The notes: generated by a model not told the origin, from the sequence alone. DNA of 20,000 nt from Trachelipus rathkii (GCA_015478945.1 JABUQX010057171.1:1-20000); one strand, 5' to 3'; shown: positions 1-8,177, counted from the stretch's first letter. A program made the numbers and translations.

Positions 1-85
1 TTGAAGGATTTCTGGTGAACTCTTGGTCTTTCCACCAGACACAAGATGTGACATAAAAAGCTACATTGAAAGTTTGTTTACTAAG

Positions 86-373
<288 letters not shown>

Positions 374-391
374 GAAACTTGTTATTAAGTT

Positions 392-975
392 AGGAATTGT
401 CAAGTCCTGTCTGTTTATGAAGCAAATAGAAAAAAGATAATGGTATTGGTTATTATGAACTGGCATGTCTTGTCTGACTATGAAGCTGATATAAAAAGAG
501 ATAAATGTACAAGTATTTAGGAATTGTTAAGTGCTTTCCGACTTCGAAACATATGAAAAAGATAATGAAACATGTTGTTAGTAATTGTCGTCTTTTTTTT
601 ACTATGAAAGAGATAGAAAAAAAATTTAGAAAATAAGATAAAGAAACAGGCTAATAGGAATTGTCAAGCTCTGTCTGTAAAATAGATAGAAGATAAAGAA
701 ACAGTCTCATAGGAATTATCAAGTCCTGTTTGACTATGAAACAGATACAAAAATATAAAGGAAAGGATTATTAAGAATTGACAAGTTGTCTATGACTATG
801 AAATAGTTAGAAAAAAGATAAAAGTAAAGGTTATTAGGAATTGTCAAGTCTTGGCGGACTTTGAAAAGGATATAAATAAGATAAAGGAGCAGGTTATTTG
901 GACCTGTCAAGTCCTATCTGAATATGAAACAAATAGAAAAAATAGGTAAAGCTTATTAGAAATTATCAAGTCCCG
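392..975. repeat. Diverged minisatellite, ~62-bp unit, about 9.5 copies
   Basis: Units begin with AGGAATTGTCAAGTC or a variant, pass through GACTATGAAACAGATAGA and end AAAGATAAAGRAACAGGTTATT. By eye the unit starts are 392, 455, 519, 580, 656, 711, 773, 836, 899 and a truncated one at 958. Unit lengths are therefore about 63, 64, 61, 76, 55, 62, 63, 63 and 59. The 76-bp unit has expanded T and A runs and the 55-bp unit lacks the middle. All copies face the same way. No unit is free of stops, so the array is non-coding. It directly abuts the microsatellite on the left and the ~195-bp array on the right. Confidence 0.93.
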
Positions 976-999
976 ATTAATCAGATTTTTAAGCACGAG

Positions 1000-1099
1000 A
1001 TGTTTTATGATTATTATTAACTCATTTCTTTTGTTGGATAGCAATTCATGATAATCATGATTACTACATAAAAAAACTCATTAACTAAAATATTTTTTA
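1000..1099. repeat. Left part of an interrupted ~195-bp tandem repeat unit
   Basis: The segment around 1050-1070 (GATAATCATGATTACTACAT, then an A-run, ACTCATTAA and AAAATATTTTTTA) matches 2495-2550 and 2686-2745 in the array downstream. The copy stops at 1099 and its missing right part resumes at 2336, so it was split by the insertion at 1100-2335. If the insertion and one direct repeat are removed, the spacing to the next copy is about 196 bp, the same as the array period. The left limit (about 990-1000) is approximate. Confidence 0.8.
1087..1099. repeat. 13-bp direct repeat, left flank of insertion
   Basis: AAAATATTTTTTA here and at 2336-2348 are identical. In the uninterrupted neighbouring repeat units the equivalent place holds a single related sequence (AAAATTTTTATTA, AAACATTTCTTA). 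This is what a target-site duplication at both ends of the 1100-2335 insertion predicts. Confidence 0.8.
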
Positions 1100-1196
1100 G
1101 TTTCAATGATTCCACGGAAAATCTATTCAAATTTTTTTTATATTGTAAAAAACTTTATTTATTTCGAGTCTTACTCCACCGAATTTTATTCCTTTT

Positions 1197-1216
1197 AAAT
1201 CTTATCAGATGAAACT
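1197..1216 (+). repeat. 20-bp outer inverted repeat, left arm
   Basis: AAATCTTATCAGATGAAACT is the reverse complement of 2203-2222 with one mismatch (19 of 20). It lies outside the 890-bp foldback element. With that element removed, the two arms would be about 95 bp apart, forming a 130-140-bp hairpin-type unit. Confidence 0.75.
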
Positions 1217-1277
1217 AATGAAAATTTAGAATAAAAAACAATTTGACTTATTAGTCTAATTGCTTATTTATCCTGAA

Positions 1278-2167
1278 GGGCATGATCCAATATTTGGCTG
1301 GGGCTGATCCCAGTTTTGCCCCATAAAAATGACCGTTTGCGCTTTGTACGCTCAGCTACCGTAGTCATAACCAAATCAATTTTTCAAACCATGTTTGACT
1401 ATTTTCATATCACTTTCAGATTTTTGAAATGAGCCAAACTGAAGAGCGTGATAGGCGGTGACTACATTGTTACTCGCGTGATTACTGAATTTTTGTGCTC
1501 TTGTGCCAGCGTCCACTAAACCCATCTTGAGTGCGAAAATTGAAATACTTTTTCTGCTCATCTGATCAACATCAAATTGAACCGCCTTTAGATAATGTTT
1601 TTGTATACCACAGAAAATTTTTAAAAATTTTCAAAAACTTTTTTTTGAAAATTTGTTCCAAGAACAAATCCAAACCTATTGCATATACAAAGAAATTATC
1701 TAAGTAAAAAAGATGCATCTTGCCCGATTATACAAGCCCTGAAAATTTGATGTTGATCGGATTAGTAAAAAAAAAAAATATGTCAATTTTTCACTTTTCA
1801 AATTCAAAAAAAATGGGTTTGGAAATTGGACAACGCTGAGCACAAAACTAAAAAATTCGAAAATGTAATACGTAATTATTGTAGGTAATGGACCCATCTA
1901 TGAATATTTCAAGTTTGAAGTCATATCGCAAAAAAATTTGAAAGTTGATATGAAAATAGTCAAAAACATGGATTTTGAAAAATTGAAAATTCTGAAGTTA
2001 TGACTACAGTCACAGAAAAACACCGGAAAACAACGTTTTAGAGCGCAAAAAAAGCTACATTTTGGTGTTTATATAGTCAAAATCGGCTGAAAATTCCGAA
2101 TTTTATGTCCATTTTTAGGTGGGGCTGAAAACTGGGATCAGCCCCAGCCAAATATTGGATCATGCCC
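1278..2167. mobile_element. 890-bp foldback / long-inverted-repeat DNA element
   Basis: The left end begins GGGCATGATCCAATATTTGG and the right end is its exact reverse complement. The perfect terminal match runs 40 bp (1278-1317 with 2128-2167) and continues after a 2-nt difference with GCCCCA/TGGGGC. Homology between the arms extends nearly to the centre. Examples are GTAGTCATAAC (1353-) with GTTATGACTAC (1997-), CATGTTTGACTATTTTCATATC (1389-1410) with 1950-1972, GATCAACATCAAATT (1564-) with 1744-1758, and TTAGATAATG..TTTTGTATA (1588-) with about 1686-1700. The central ~70 nt hold two short palindromes. TGAA flanks both ends (1274-1277, 2168-2171), compatible with a 4-bp target duplication. 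There is no transposase frame, so it would be a non-autonomous MITE/foldback element. The superfamily is not assigned. Confidence 0.88.
1376..1561 (-). CDS. 61-codon ORF inside the foldback left arm (doubtful)
   Basis: It has a true ATG and runs 61 codons (starting MSRKSISIFALKMGLVDAG, ending HGLKN). No domain is recognised. It lies wholly inside the left arm of the foldback element. The opposite arm is a diverged copy of the same DNA in which this frame is not kept, so it is most likely chance. It is kept because it is one of few ATG-led frames over 60 codons in the window and its composition is not the Ile/Tyr/Asn-rich pattern of the AT desert. Confidence 0.12.
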   Translation of the reverse strand: MSRKSISIFALKMGLVDAGTRAQKFSNHASNNVVTAYHALQFGSFQKSESDMKIVKHGLKN

Positions 2168-2234
2168 TGAATGAGATCAAGGGAAAGAACATTTTTTTTT
2201 ACAGTTTCATCTGCTAAGATTTAGATGAAGAAAA

Positions 2235-2312
2235 TATAATATAAAATAATATAATATAATATAATATAATATAATATAATATAATATAATATAATATATA
2301 ATATAATATAAA
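2235..2312. repeat. ATAAT/TATAA pentanucleotide microsatellite
   Basis: Tandem ATAAT units run to about 2300, followed by a degenerate end. It forms the right shoulder of the 1.24-kb insertion and is followed by AAATTTCGGCAATAAATAAA and the 13-bp direct repeat. A microsatellite at the 3' end of an insertion is common for retroposed elements. Confidence 0.95.
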
Positions 2313-2335
2313 ATTTCGGCAATAAATAAAAAATT

Positions 2336-2880
2336 AAAATATTTTTTATTAATACGAAACTTATTATATAAGATAATCCAGTGGATGTAATAAATATTAA
2401 TTAGCTCTAATACTATATTTGCACAATATCTATAAATAGGAGAAGAGGTCTAAAACATTATATATAAACATTCTTTTTTTGAATAATATTTCTTGATAAT
2501 CATGAATATTACAGAAAAAAAATCCTCATTAAAAAAAATTTTTATTAAGTTATTTTTTCACAAATAAACGCAGTGAGTGTGATAAGTATTAATTAACAGA
2601 AATACTATATTTACACAATTTCTTAGAATAGAAGTAAAGGTAAAAAACATTGTATATAAACTTTTCTTATTAGATAACATTTCTTGGTAATGATGGCTAT
2701 TGCAAAAAAAAAAATCAGTCATTAGCAAAAACATTTCTTATTAGTATCGGAGTTATTTACACAAATAAGAAAAAGTCAGTAAATGAACAAAATATTAATT
2801 AATATTAATATTATATTTACACGATGTCTCTGTGAAGGAGAAAAGGTCAAAATATTATTATATATAGACTACAAAGTTAT
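2336..2880. repeat. ~195-bp tandem repeat array, remaining copies
   Basis: Unit landmarks recur in order: CAGTGGATG / CAGTGAGTG / CAGTAAATG at 2379, 2571 and 2777; AATACTATATTTRCACAAT at about 2409, 2600 and (as TATTATATTTACACGAT) 2808; GATAATCATG-like at 2495 and 2686. The period is therefore about 192-206 bp. 2336-2378 is the right half of the unit interrupted at 1099. The third copy is recognisable to about 2880 and then fades. A frame beginning ATG at 2783 runs out of this repeat to 2977 and is treated as chance. Confidence 0.85.
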
Positions 2881-2972
2881 AAGGTTATCTTTCTTATATC
2901 GAGTGCATTATCAAATTATTTCCCGTCTGACACTTCCAATTTTCCACAACTCCTCTTATATTACATTCCTGG

Positions 2973-3010
2973 AATAATAATAATAATAATAATATAATAT
3001 ATAATAATAC
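2973..3010. repeat. Short AAT/ATA microsatellite
   Basis: AATAATAAT repeats grade into ATATAAT. They mark the right edge of the repeat-rich block and the start of the long AT-rich domain. Confidence 0.9.
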
Positions 3011-5110
3011 ATTACATAATATAAATCACAGAATGCCAATTCTCCTCTTAATAGTTTAACGAATATCAACAAAATCTTTTTAGTCCGTCGAACTGCTGTA
3101 TTAATCTCCTTATATAATATATATAATGGTGATCACTACGTTAATTATATAATATATACACATTTAGCTCTCAATAACAATTAAAATGTACTTATTATAT
3201 CAATTAAATATACTATTCTCTATCTATATTAAAATACTTTCACAGAGCAAACGAACACATTTGGTATACTTACTATTCTTTATTAAATCATAAATTACTG
3301 TACTTTCAATAAAATAATAGTAAAATCAAAGCAGTACATCTAACAATTCCCACCAAAAAATATGAAAAGGAATCACGAGAATACAATGAGGGATCCCCGT
3401 CTCATTTTATTTAATCATCACTTTCCGCATCATATATTTATTGAGCACATTCAGTATCACAGAGAGAAGCTTCAACATAATCCATATAATTATCTTGATG
3501 TCTATTAGGTGTTGCAGTCTCCCCCAGGCGAGTGTGCCACCCCTTTTAAATTTTTTTCGCGCTGAAGACTCGGGGATTATCCCTTCCTCAACACTTCTTT
3601 TTTTTCCGTCGTCAATCTATGTCTACTGAACTACTACACTAATAACTATAACATTGTATACGTCCTTTACCCATAATATAAATATAATACATTAAACATT
3701 TATCATCTCTAGGGATTCATCCTACCTCGTGTTATGAACTTTTTATATATAGTTAATTTCACTATTTTATTTATTTATATCTTCTATATTTAATATAATA
3801 ATATAAATATATTTATATATATTTCATAACTAATATTTTATTAAATATTATATAATATCAATATACTTATATTATAATATTTATTGAGATATTTTAGTAT
3901 ATACCCTAAGAAAAAATTATTATTTCTAATAACAATATATTATATAATATGATAATCTATATCTAATATTGAGAGTGCAATATTTATATGTCTCACATAA
4001 AAGTTGATCTTTAAATATCATAATTCATGTTTATTTGTTATTGTCATGATTAAAGAAGCAAATAAATTCCAGCGCCATACTTTTTCATTGTAATAATCAG
4101 AATCTATTTATTATTACTTATTTGAAGATAATGAGACATAACACCTTATTTATTATTATTAATTTATTATTATATTATTTTATTATTTATATTTAATTTA
4201 TTTTTCTAACATGATCTATTTTATTTTTTTTATGAAGATGTATATATATCCTAGCTATCTCACTACCTAATTTTCACATAACTATATAGATTAGAACCTA
4301 TATTATATATTCCTTATATACATATTAAATATATTTACAGCATTTGTTATTTCTTATATTATACATACGACATATTTCTTTAAAAAAATTGAAAGTGAAT
4401 TCACTGGCGATATTGAAAAAGTAGTTAATGAAAAATTTAGTAAGAATGGTGATTACTAATGAGTTATTAATATCACAAAAATATTTGAGTCATATTAGAT
4501 ATATTATATCTTAATATATTTTTGATTCTCATATACTAACTAATGTATCCTAATAAGCCTATAGTCAGTAGTAATTATTAATATATATTATATATTATTT
4601 ATTGGGGTACTAGTATATAATATATTCATTATATATATTAACTATACTATACATATCATTTTCAATTATTAATAATTATTACGTAGCTAATAAATAAAAT
4701 TAATTAGATATTTCAACACGAGTATATTAACCCCTTTATATACATATAATCGATATATTTTGAAATATAATCGAAAATATAAAATACAAAGTATATAATA
4801 ATATATATATATTAAATGTATGAAAACTTTTCTCCGTATAAAAAAATAATTTATTTGTTCGCTACTACATAATTTTAATTAGAGAAGTTTTGCAACTAAT
4901 TCCGAGATTACCTTATACTAATATATATAATAAGCTACCTCACATATTATAGTAATTCATAATACTTACTACATACAACAGTTATATAGAGAGAGAGGTA
5001 TTATATGAACCTATATGACTCATTGCTATTTGTATGGCCTTATTTATTAGGGTTATATGAGTATTATTTATTTTGATCCATTCACTGTCCAATAAGTTGG
5101 AGTCCAATAA
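3011..5110. other. AT-rich desert with one GC patch
   Basis: Mostly short TA, TAA and TTA runs. I see no gene here. Two local structures stand out. One is a BamHI-site-centred stem (AATGAG 3385-3390 with CTCATT 3401-3406, GGGATCCC between). The other is a GC-richer patch at about 3505-3600 containing CTCCCCCAGGCGAGTGTGCC and a perfect GGGATTATCCC palindrome (3573-3583). A frame through the patch (3441-3629) has no upstream ATG. An ATG at 3498 would leave about 43 codons with no recognisable domain. Confidence 0.7.
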
Positions 5111-5245
5111 AGATCACAAACACCTTAAGAGATTATTTTGCCTATAATGCGGGGGTCCCACAGCGAGCACCCGCAAGCAAGTAAACAGCCGCGTGAAACC
5201 AAAGCAAAGTGCTGACGCGTCGTGTCTCCACGCCTGTTTCATATA
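5110..5245. other. GC-rich island 1 with hairpin and overlapping small frames
   Basis: About 100 bp of strongly GC-shifted DNA in the desert. GCGGG (5149-5153) can pair with CCCGC (5170-5174), and GACGCGTC is an 8-bp palindrome. Open frames exist on both strands: a minus ATG-led 42-codon frame (5242 to 5114, MKQAWRHDASALCFGF...), a second minus frame without ATG, and plus frames from ATG 5148 and from TGC 5149. Because several frames are open at once, absence of stops is explained by GC content and none is called as a gene. Confidence 0.55.
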
Positions 5246-5529
5246 TTTATAATAGATAATAGATAATAATATACAATAAAAGACATAATAAATATATATA
5301 TATAAGCTTACTATTATATATATTTACAAGTCATTTGGTAGTATGGGATAAATATAAAATGTATTAACTTAGTTATACTCATACGATAGTATTGTCTAGT
5401 TGGTTTTCAGCTTCGCGTATTTACAAAAGTTTCTTAAATGTTCGAGTTATTATTAGGTTTTAATTATATATATTATTATTTCTTATTTATATTATATCTA
5501 TAATAGTATATAATTATACTATGGTTTAA

Positions 5530-5844
5530 AGAACAATACACAATTACTTCCCTTCCTTTTCACTGCATCCCTTCGGACCTCCGAGTGGGCGTGGAATTCT
5601 GATACCAGGCTGCGAGCTGTGTCAAGATCTTGATTGTGCTACTATTCGTGCCCTAATTCCTTGTTCGTGGTTAGGATGTATATATATTCTTCTAGAGAGA
5701 GAGATTAATCCTGGTGGGTATGAGAGCATTTCCTTTAGCCCTCTTTCTGTTTTTGATCAACGTGGTAACATCACGCTTGGCATCCCTCAACTGGCGACCC
5801 GAAACTGTCTGGGATATAGAAAACACAGCTATATGAGAGATTAA
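5530..5844 (+). CDS. 104-codon Cys-containing open frame, candidate terminal exon
   Basis: The frame opens after TAA (5527-5529) and ends at TAA 5842-5844. It has no ATG until two codons before the end, so it could only be a spliced exon. A strong pyrimidine tract (5547-5575) whose first downstream AG is 5584-5585 would serve as a 3' splice site, giving an 86-codon exon. The product would be mixed and soluble-looking, not Ile/Asn/Tyr-biased like the desert. It has six Cys (residues 28, 31, 36, 45, 50 and 93 counted from 5530), five of them in the CELCQDLDC...PCSWLGC region, and a later INPGGYES stretch. No family is recognised. ATTAAA, a poly(A)-signal variant, overlaps the stop. Two other frames here are also open (a 38-codon plus frame and a 60-codon minus frame from a TTG), which weakens the case. 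Confidence 0.3.
   Translation, partial: RTIHNYFPSFSLHPFGPPSGRGILIPGCELCQDLDCATIRALIPCSWLGCIYILLEREINPGGYESISFSPLSVFDQRGNITLGIPQLATRNCLGYRKHSYMRD
5720..5836 (+). CDS. 38-aa ORF with signal-peptide-like start (alternative to the 104-codon frame)
   Basis: The frame is ATG-led, in another plus frame inside the 104-codon frame. Its N-terminus MRAFPLALFLFLINVVTSRL has the shape of a secretion signal: one Arg, a hydrophobic core of about 13 residues, then small residues before a plausible cleavage after RLA. The remaining ~17 residues contain NWRPETVWDIEN and no Cys. A TATATATAT run lies about 40 bp upstream (5678-5687), but such runs are everywhere in this window. The two plus frames cannot both be the main product. 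The signal peptide look may be chance from a T-rich stretch. Confidence 0.2.
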   Translation: MRAFPLALFLFLINVVTSRLASLNWRPETVWDIENTAI

Positions 5845-5912
5845 ATTTCTCTCATACCATAAATTAATTGTCACGAAGACTGTGAGTCTCTATGTCTGCG
5901 TGACTGACATAG
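5832..5912. other. Cluster of three stem-loops after the 104-codon frame
   Basis: TATGAGAGA (5832-5840) pairs perfectly with TCTCTCATA (5848-5856), and the TAA stop of the 104-codon frame lies in the 7-nt loop. Next, GTCACG (5870-5875) pairs with CGTGAC (5899-5904) around an inner AGACT-GTG-AGTCT hairpin (5877-5889). Competing with it, CTATGTC (5890-5896) pairs with GACATAG (5906-5912). The stems are short but perfect and not made of TA repeats. A structured RNA 3' end is possible. It does not fit a tRNA. Confidence 0.55.
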
Positions 5913-6135
5913 TTATATCTATTTAATTGTTACGTCAATTGGTATATATTATATGACTATAATATATCAGTAGCACACACAAGTGTATTAATATACTACA
6001 CTATAAAGTATATAGTTATCAGTCATATGTGAGCGTGATAACCTCACATTATTATATTTATGCAAGTAATATCATACTTAACACACCACAATATAAGAAA
6101 TTTCACCATATGTATATATTACTCTAAGTATATAT
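5913..6135. other. AT-rich spacer
   Basis: TATATA-type sequence with a few mixed words. I see no gene, repeat or strong structure in it. Confidence 0.6.
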
Positions 6136-6371
6136 CTAGAGATTTACATACGGGGATGCTGAAATGACGAGATCTCCTGAGATATAGAAGACGTGCTTAG
6201 ACATCGGCGCGTCTAGAGGAATAGGAGATTGAGGAAGAGTGTAAAAGATTACAAAATTGTTAACTTACCTTGGCTAAAGAGGGAGGTAGAGTAATAATAA
6301 ATATTTTGAATCGTGTGATTGTTGTTGCAGATCACTTGGAGCCAGAGAAGATTTGACGTGACAAGGAACAT
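6136..6371 (-). CDS. Candidate two-exon gene, 59-aa product with signal-like N-terminus
   Basis: Exon 1 runs 6371-6269 and exon 2 runs 6212-6136. ATG 6371-6369 follows an in-frame TAA directly, so the start is fixed. The first exon encodes MFLVTSNLLWLQVICNNNHT, whose first 15 residues resemble a secretion signal, and ends CCAAG|GTAAGT, a near-consensus 5' splice site (intron from 6268). Fifty-six nt downstream, a CT-rich tract ends TCCTCTAG (AG 6214-6213). Splicing there joins G|AC in frame and continues DAPMSKHVFYISGDLVISAS... to TAG at 6138-6136. Without splicing the frame stops nine codons into the intron. A 56-nt intron is short but within the range of compact insect or fungal introns. 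No family is recognised. Confidence 0.3.
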
Positions 6372-6387
6372 TTATGGAACCAGGATT

Positions 6388-6636
6388 TTATCGACGAGAG
6401 TTGTTGGGTCTATTGTGAGCTGCAATGTGTAGTATCTTCGAATAGATTACGAGATGAAGTTTGATTCTGTGATGAGTAAAAATGTTAAAGGTGTTTTTTA
6501 TTATTATATATATTGTGAATATTATATATAATATAACTCTTATTCCTTCTACAACCTTTTTCCTATCTGGATCAATAAGCGTTTGTTGAACATCCAATAA
6601 TAATATTGACAATAAAAATGTGTAAGATTTGGCCAA
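6388..6636 (-). CDS. 82-codon hydrophobic frame without ATG (doubtful)
   Basis: The frame opens with TTG at 6636 in the context LAKSYTFLLSILLLDVQQTL, which is hydrophobic and signal-like, then IDPDRKKVVEG, and then runs through AT-rich sequence giving an Ile/Tyr/Asn-rich tail. It extends upstream to about 6654 without an ATG. An acceptor-like TTTAG precedes it (about 6648-6652). Another acceptor, ACACATTGCAG, occurs at about 6431-6421 and would allow the AT-rich middle to be an intron, but I see no good donor. I regard it as weak; it would be upstream of the 59-aa candidate on the same strand. Confidence 0.12.
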   Translation of the reverse strand: MAKSYTFLLSILLLDVQQTLIDPDRKKVVEGIRVILYIIFTIYIIIKNTFNIFTHHRIKLHLVIYSKILHIAAHNRPNNSRR

Positions 6637-6694
6637 AATACAGTGTCCTAAATATTAGAGTGTTTTTAGCACGAATAAGCGAGCGCGTATAGCG

Positions 6695-7304
6695 TCACTG
6701 TAAGGAATGGAGAGTAACAGAAAGAAAAACAATATTCGGTAAAACACACGAAGCAGCTGAGCCATAGAAGCCCACATATGAATACATGATTGAAACACGT
6801 AATAGACAACAGCTAAGGTCGGAGATGCGCCATGTCGGATAGAGATGATGAGAATAGTAGTTTACCTTCGCGAAACTCTTTATTTAATTTCTCTGCGTAG
6901 ATAATAATTTTCTGTGAACGATTCTAGCTCAGAGAGACAAGGTCTAACTATTCTAGAAGGTATGAGAAGTAGACATTTCTGATCAAGAGAAACACAAGAA
7001 AAATATTGGTAGAAGATAACAGTCGAGTTGTCATAATATTTCTTAATTAAAGAGCGCTCGCACTGGTCGGAAGTGCGTAGAATGATTCTATTTCCAGAGA
7101 GTTAGGAGACACTCGCTCGAGATGAAGGCATTCTAATCCTAAGAAGAGATCCGACACGGAGGAAAGCGAGAGCTCTTTTGTCAGCGTATAGGGTTGTGCC
7201 CTATATCTCAGCGATTGGTGCGACGTAAAGAAAAGGTGAGCAAATTTTATAATAAGTATTATATATATATTATCAAAACGGTTAACTTTTTTTATATATT
7301 TTAT
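6695..7304 (-). pseudogene. Chain of three overlapping open frames joined by -1 steps
   Basis: Frame a (7304-7047, 85 codons; its 64-codon non-AT part begins at 7241) overlaps frame b (7101-6880, 73 codons), which touches frame c (6883-6695, 62 codons). None has a usable early ATG. Moving from a to b and from b to c needs the same -1 step, as if one base were missing at each junction. The b/c junction is an A-rich AAATAAAG. Sample residues are LSSVSDLFLGLECLHLERVS (a), FTENYYLRREIK (b) and SYVGFYGSAASCVLPNIVFL (c). It could be a decayed or mis-assembled exon. Against this, the minus strand here is pyrimidine-rich, which depletes stops in all frames, and a plus frame (7106-7228) is open too. 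No family is recognised. Confidence 0.2.
7236..7241 (+). other. 5' splice-site-like motif AAAAG|GTGAGC
   Basis: This matches the GT-AG donor consensus at the right edge of the 6.1-7.24-kb island, just where composition drops into the AT desert. An exon-intron boundary is possible, but no frame open across the whole preceding stretch supports it (the 7106-7228 frame stops 7 bp before). Confidence 0.2.
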
Positions 7305-8130
7305 TTATTATAATACGTATATATACTAATTATTTTCTACAACTAAAACTACACAAATTGTATGAGTTGACAATTATATGATATTTAAATATTATATATA
7401 ATATATATAACTTATATCCTTTATTTAATATATTAAAATAAAACAATAAATTAATATGTTAACAATCTTTAAATGAGTTGTTACAAATATAAATTACAAA
7501 TAAGCGAAAAAGATAAAAATAGATAATAAATATATAATTTGTTCCAAAACATCTTAAAAATAAACAAGAAAGAAAAAACCATTAATCTTATATTTTAAAA
7601 AAAAAAAACGAATAATAAAACACAAATTTGCAAGTTTCGATAGCATAATTTCTAAGCCAGAAAAGCACCCTTATAACTTATCTATACTAATAAATTAATT
7701 ACAAATTGTATGTAATTAACTGCATCATATCGCAAACTCATAGCAGCTTACACTCTTGACAATTTTGTTATCTCACAACGATCACTCTTTTATTTCTTAT
7801 CAAAGGTTTATTACATATTTTTTTAATATATTTGATTTTTAAGTGAACACATATTATATATAATATATATATATTTTATAGTAATATATACAATAAAAAA
7901 AACTTAGCAAATAATATAATTCTAATATAATAAATAGTTTATATATATAATTTTATAAATTATTATCTCTTACTGATTGAGATATAATAAAATTTAAACA
8001 TTAATATTATAATACCTAATTAATAAAATATATAATATATTTATAAATAATATTATTATATATTTATATTATATTATTAAATATATTTAATTAATAATAT
8101 ATATATTATAATAATATTATAATATAAATA

Positions 8131-8177
<47 letters not shown>

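Larger units (their letters stand above)
1100..2335. mobile_element. 1.24-kb insertion with 13-bp target-site duplication (composite)
   Basis: This block interrupts one unit of the ~195-bp array and is bounded by the identical 13-mer on each side. It consists of a left shoulder (1100-1277), the 890-bp foldback element (1278-2167) and a right shoulder (2172-2335) that ends in a TATAA/ATAAT microsatellite and an A-rich tail with AATAAA. The shoulders carry a 20-bp inverted repeat (1197-1216 and 2203-2222, one mismatch). Without the foldback element the host insertion would be about 340 bp. A 13-bp duplication plus an A-rich, microsatellite-tipped 3' end is typical of LINE-mobilised retroposons (SINEs). 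The internal inverted repeat instead suggests a small MITE. The two readings cannot be separated here. Confidence 0.65.

Noticed and set aside
1700..1897. 65-codon minus ATG frame in the right arm of the foldback element
   Set aside because: It is Phe/Ile-rich from T-runs and lies inside a non-coding inverted-repeat arm; the homologous arm does not keep it.
2783..2977. 64-codon plus ATG frame
   Set aside because: It begins in the third copy of the ~195-bp repeat and is not open in the other copies. Composition follows the AT background.
3441..3629. 62-codon plus frame over the 3.5-kb GC patch
   Set aside because: TTG start, T-run-encoded Phe/Leu, no domain. An ATG at 3498 leaves only ~43 codons.
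5692..5874. 60-codon minus frame antisense to the 104-codon frame
   Set aside because: TTG start and fully overlapped by two plus-strand frames that look better. Also considered: TGGCGACCC at 5792-5800 as an LTR primer-binding site, but no LTRs or TG...CA ends are present.
7106..7228. 40-codon plus frame ending just before the GTGAGC donor-like site
   Set aside because: It has no ATG and stops before the donor, and the antisense frames are longer. It is probably a shadow.
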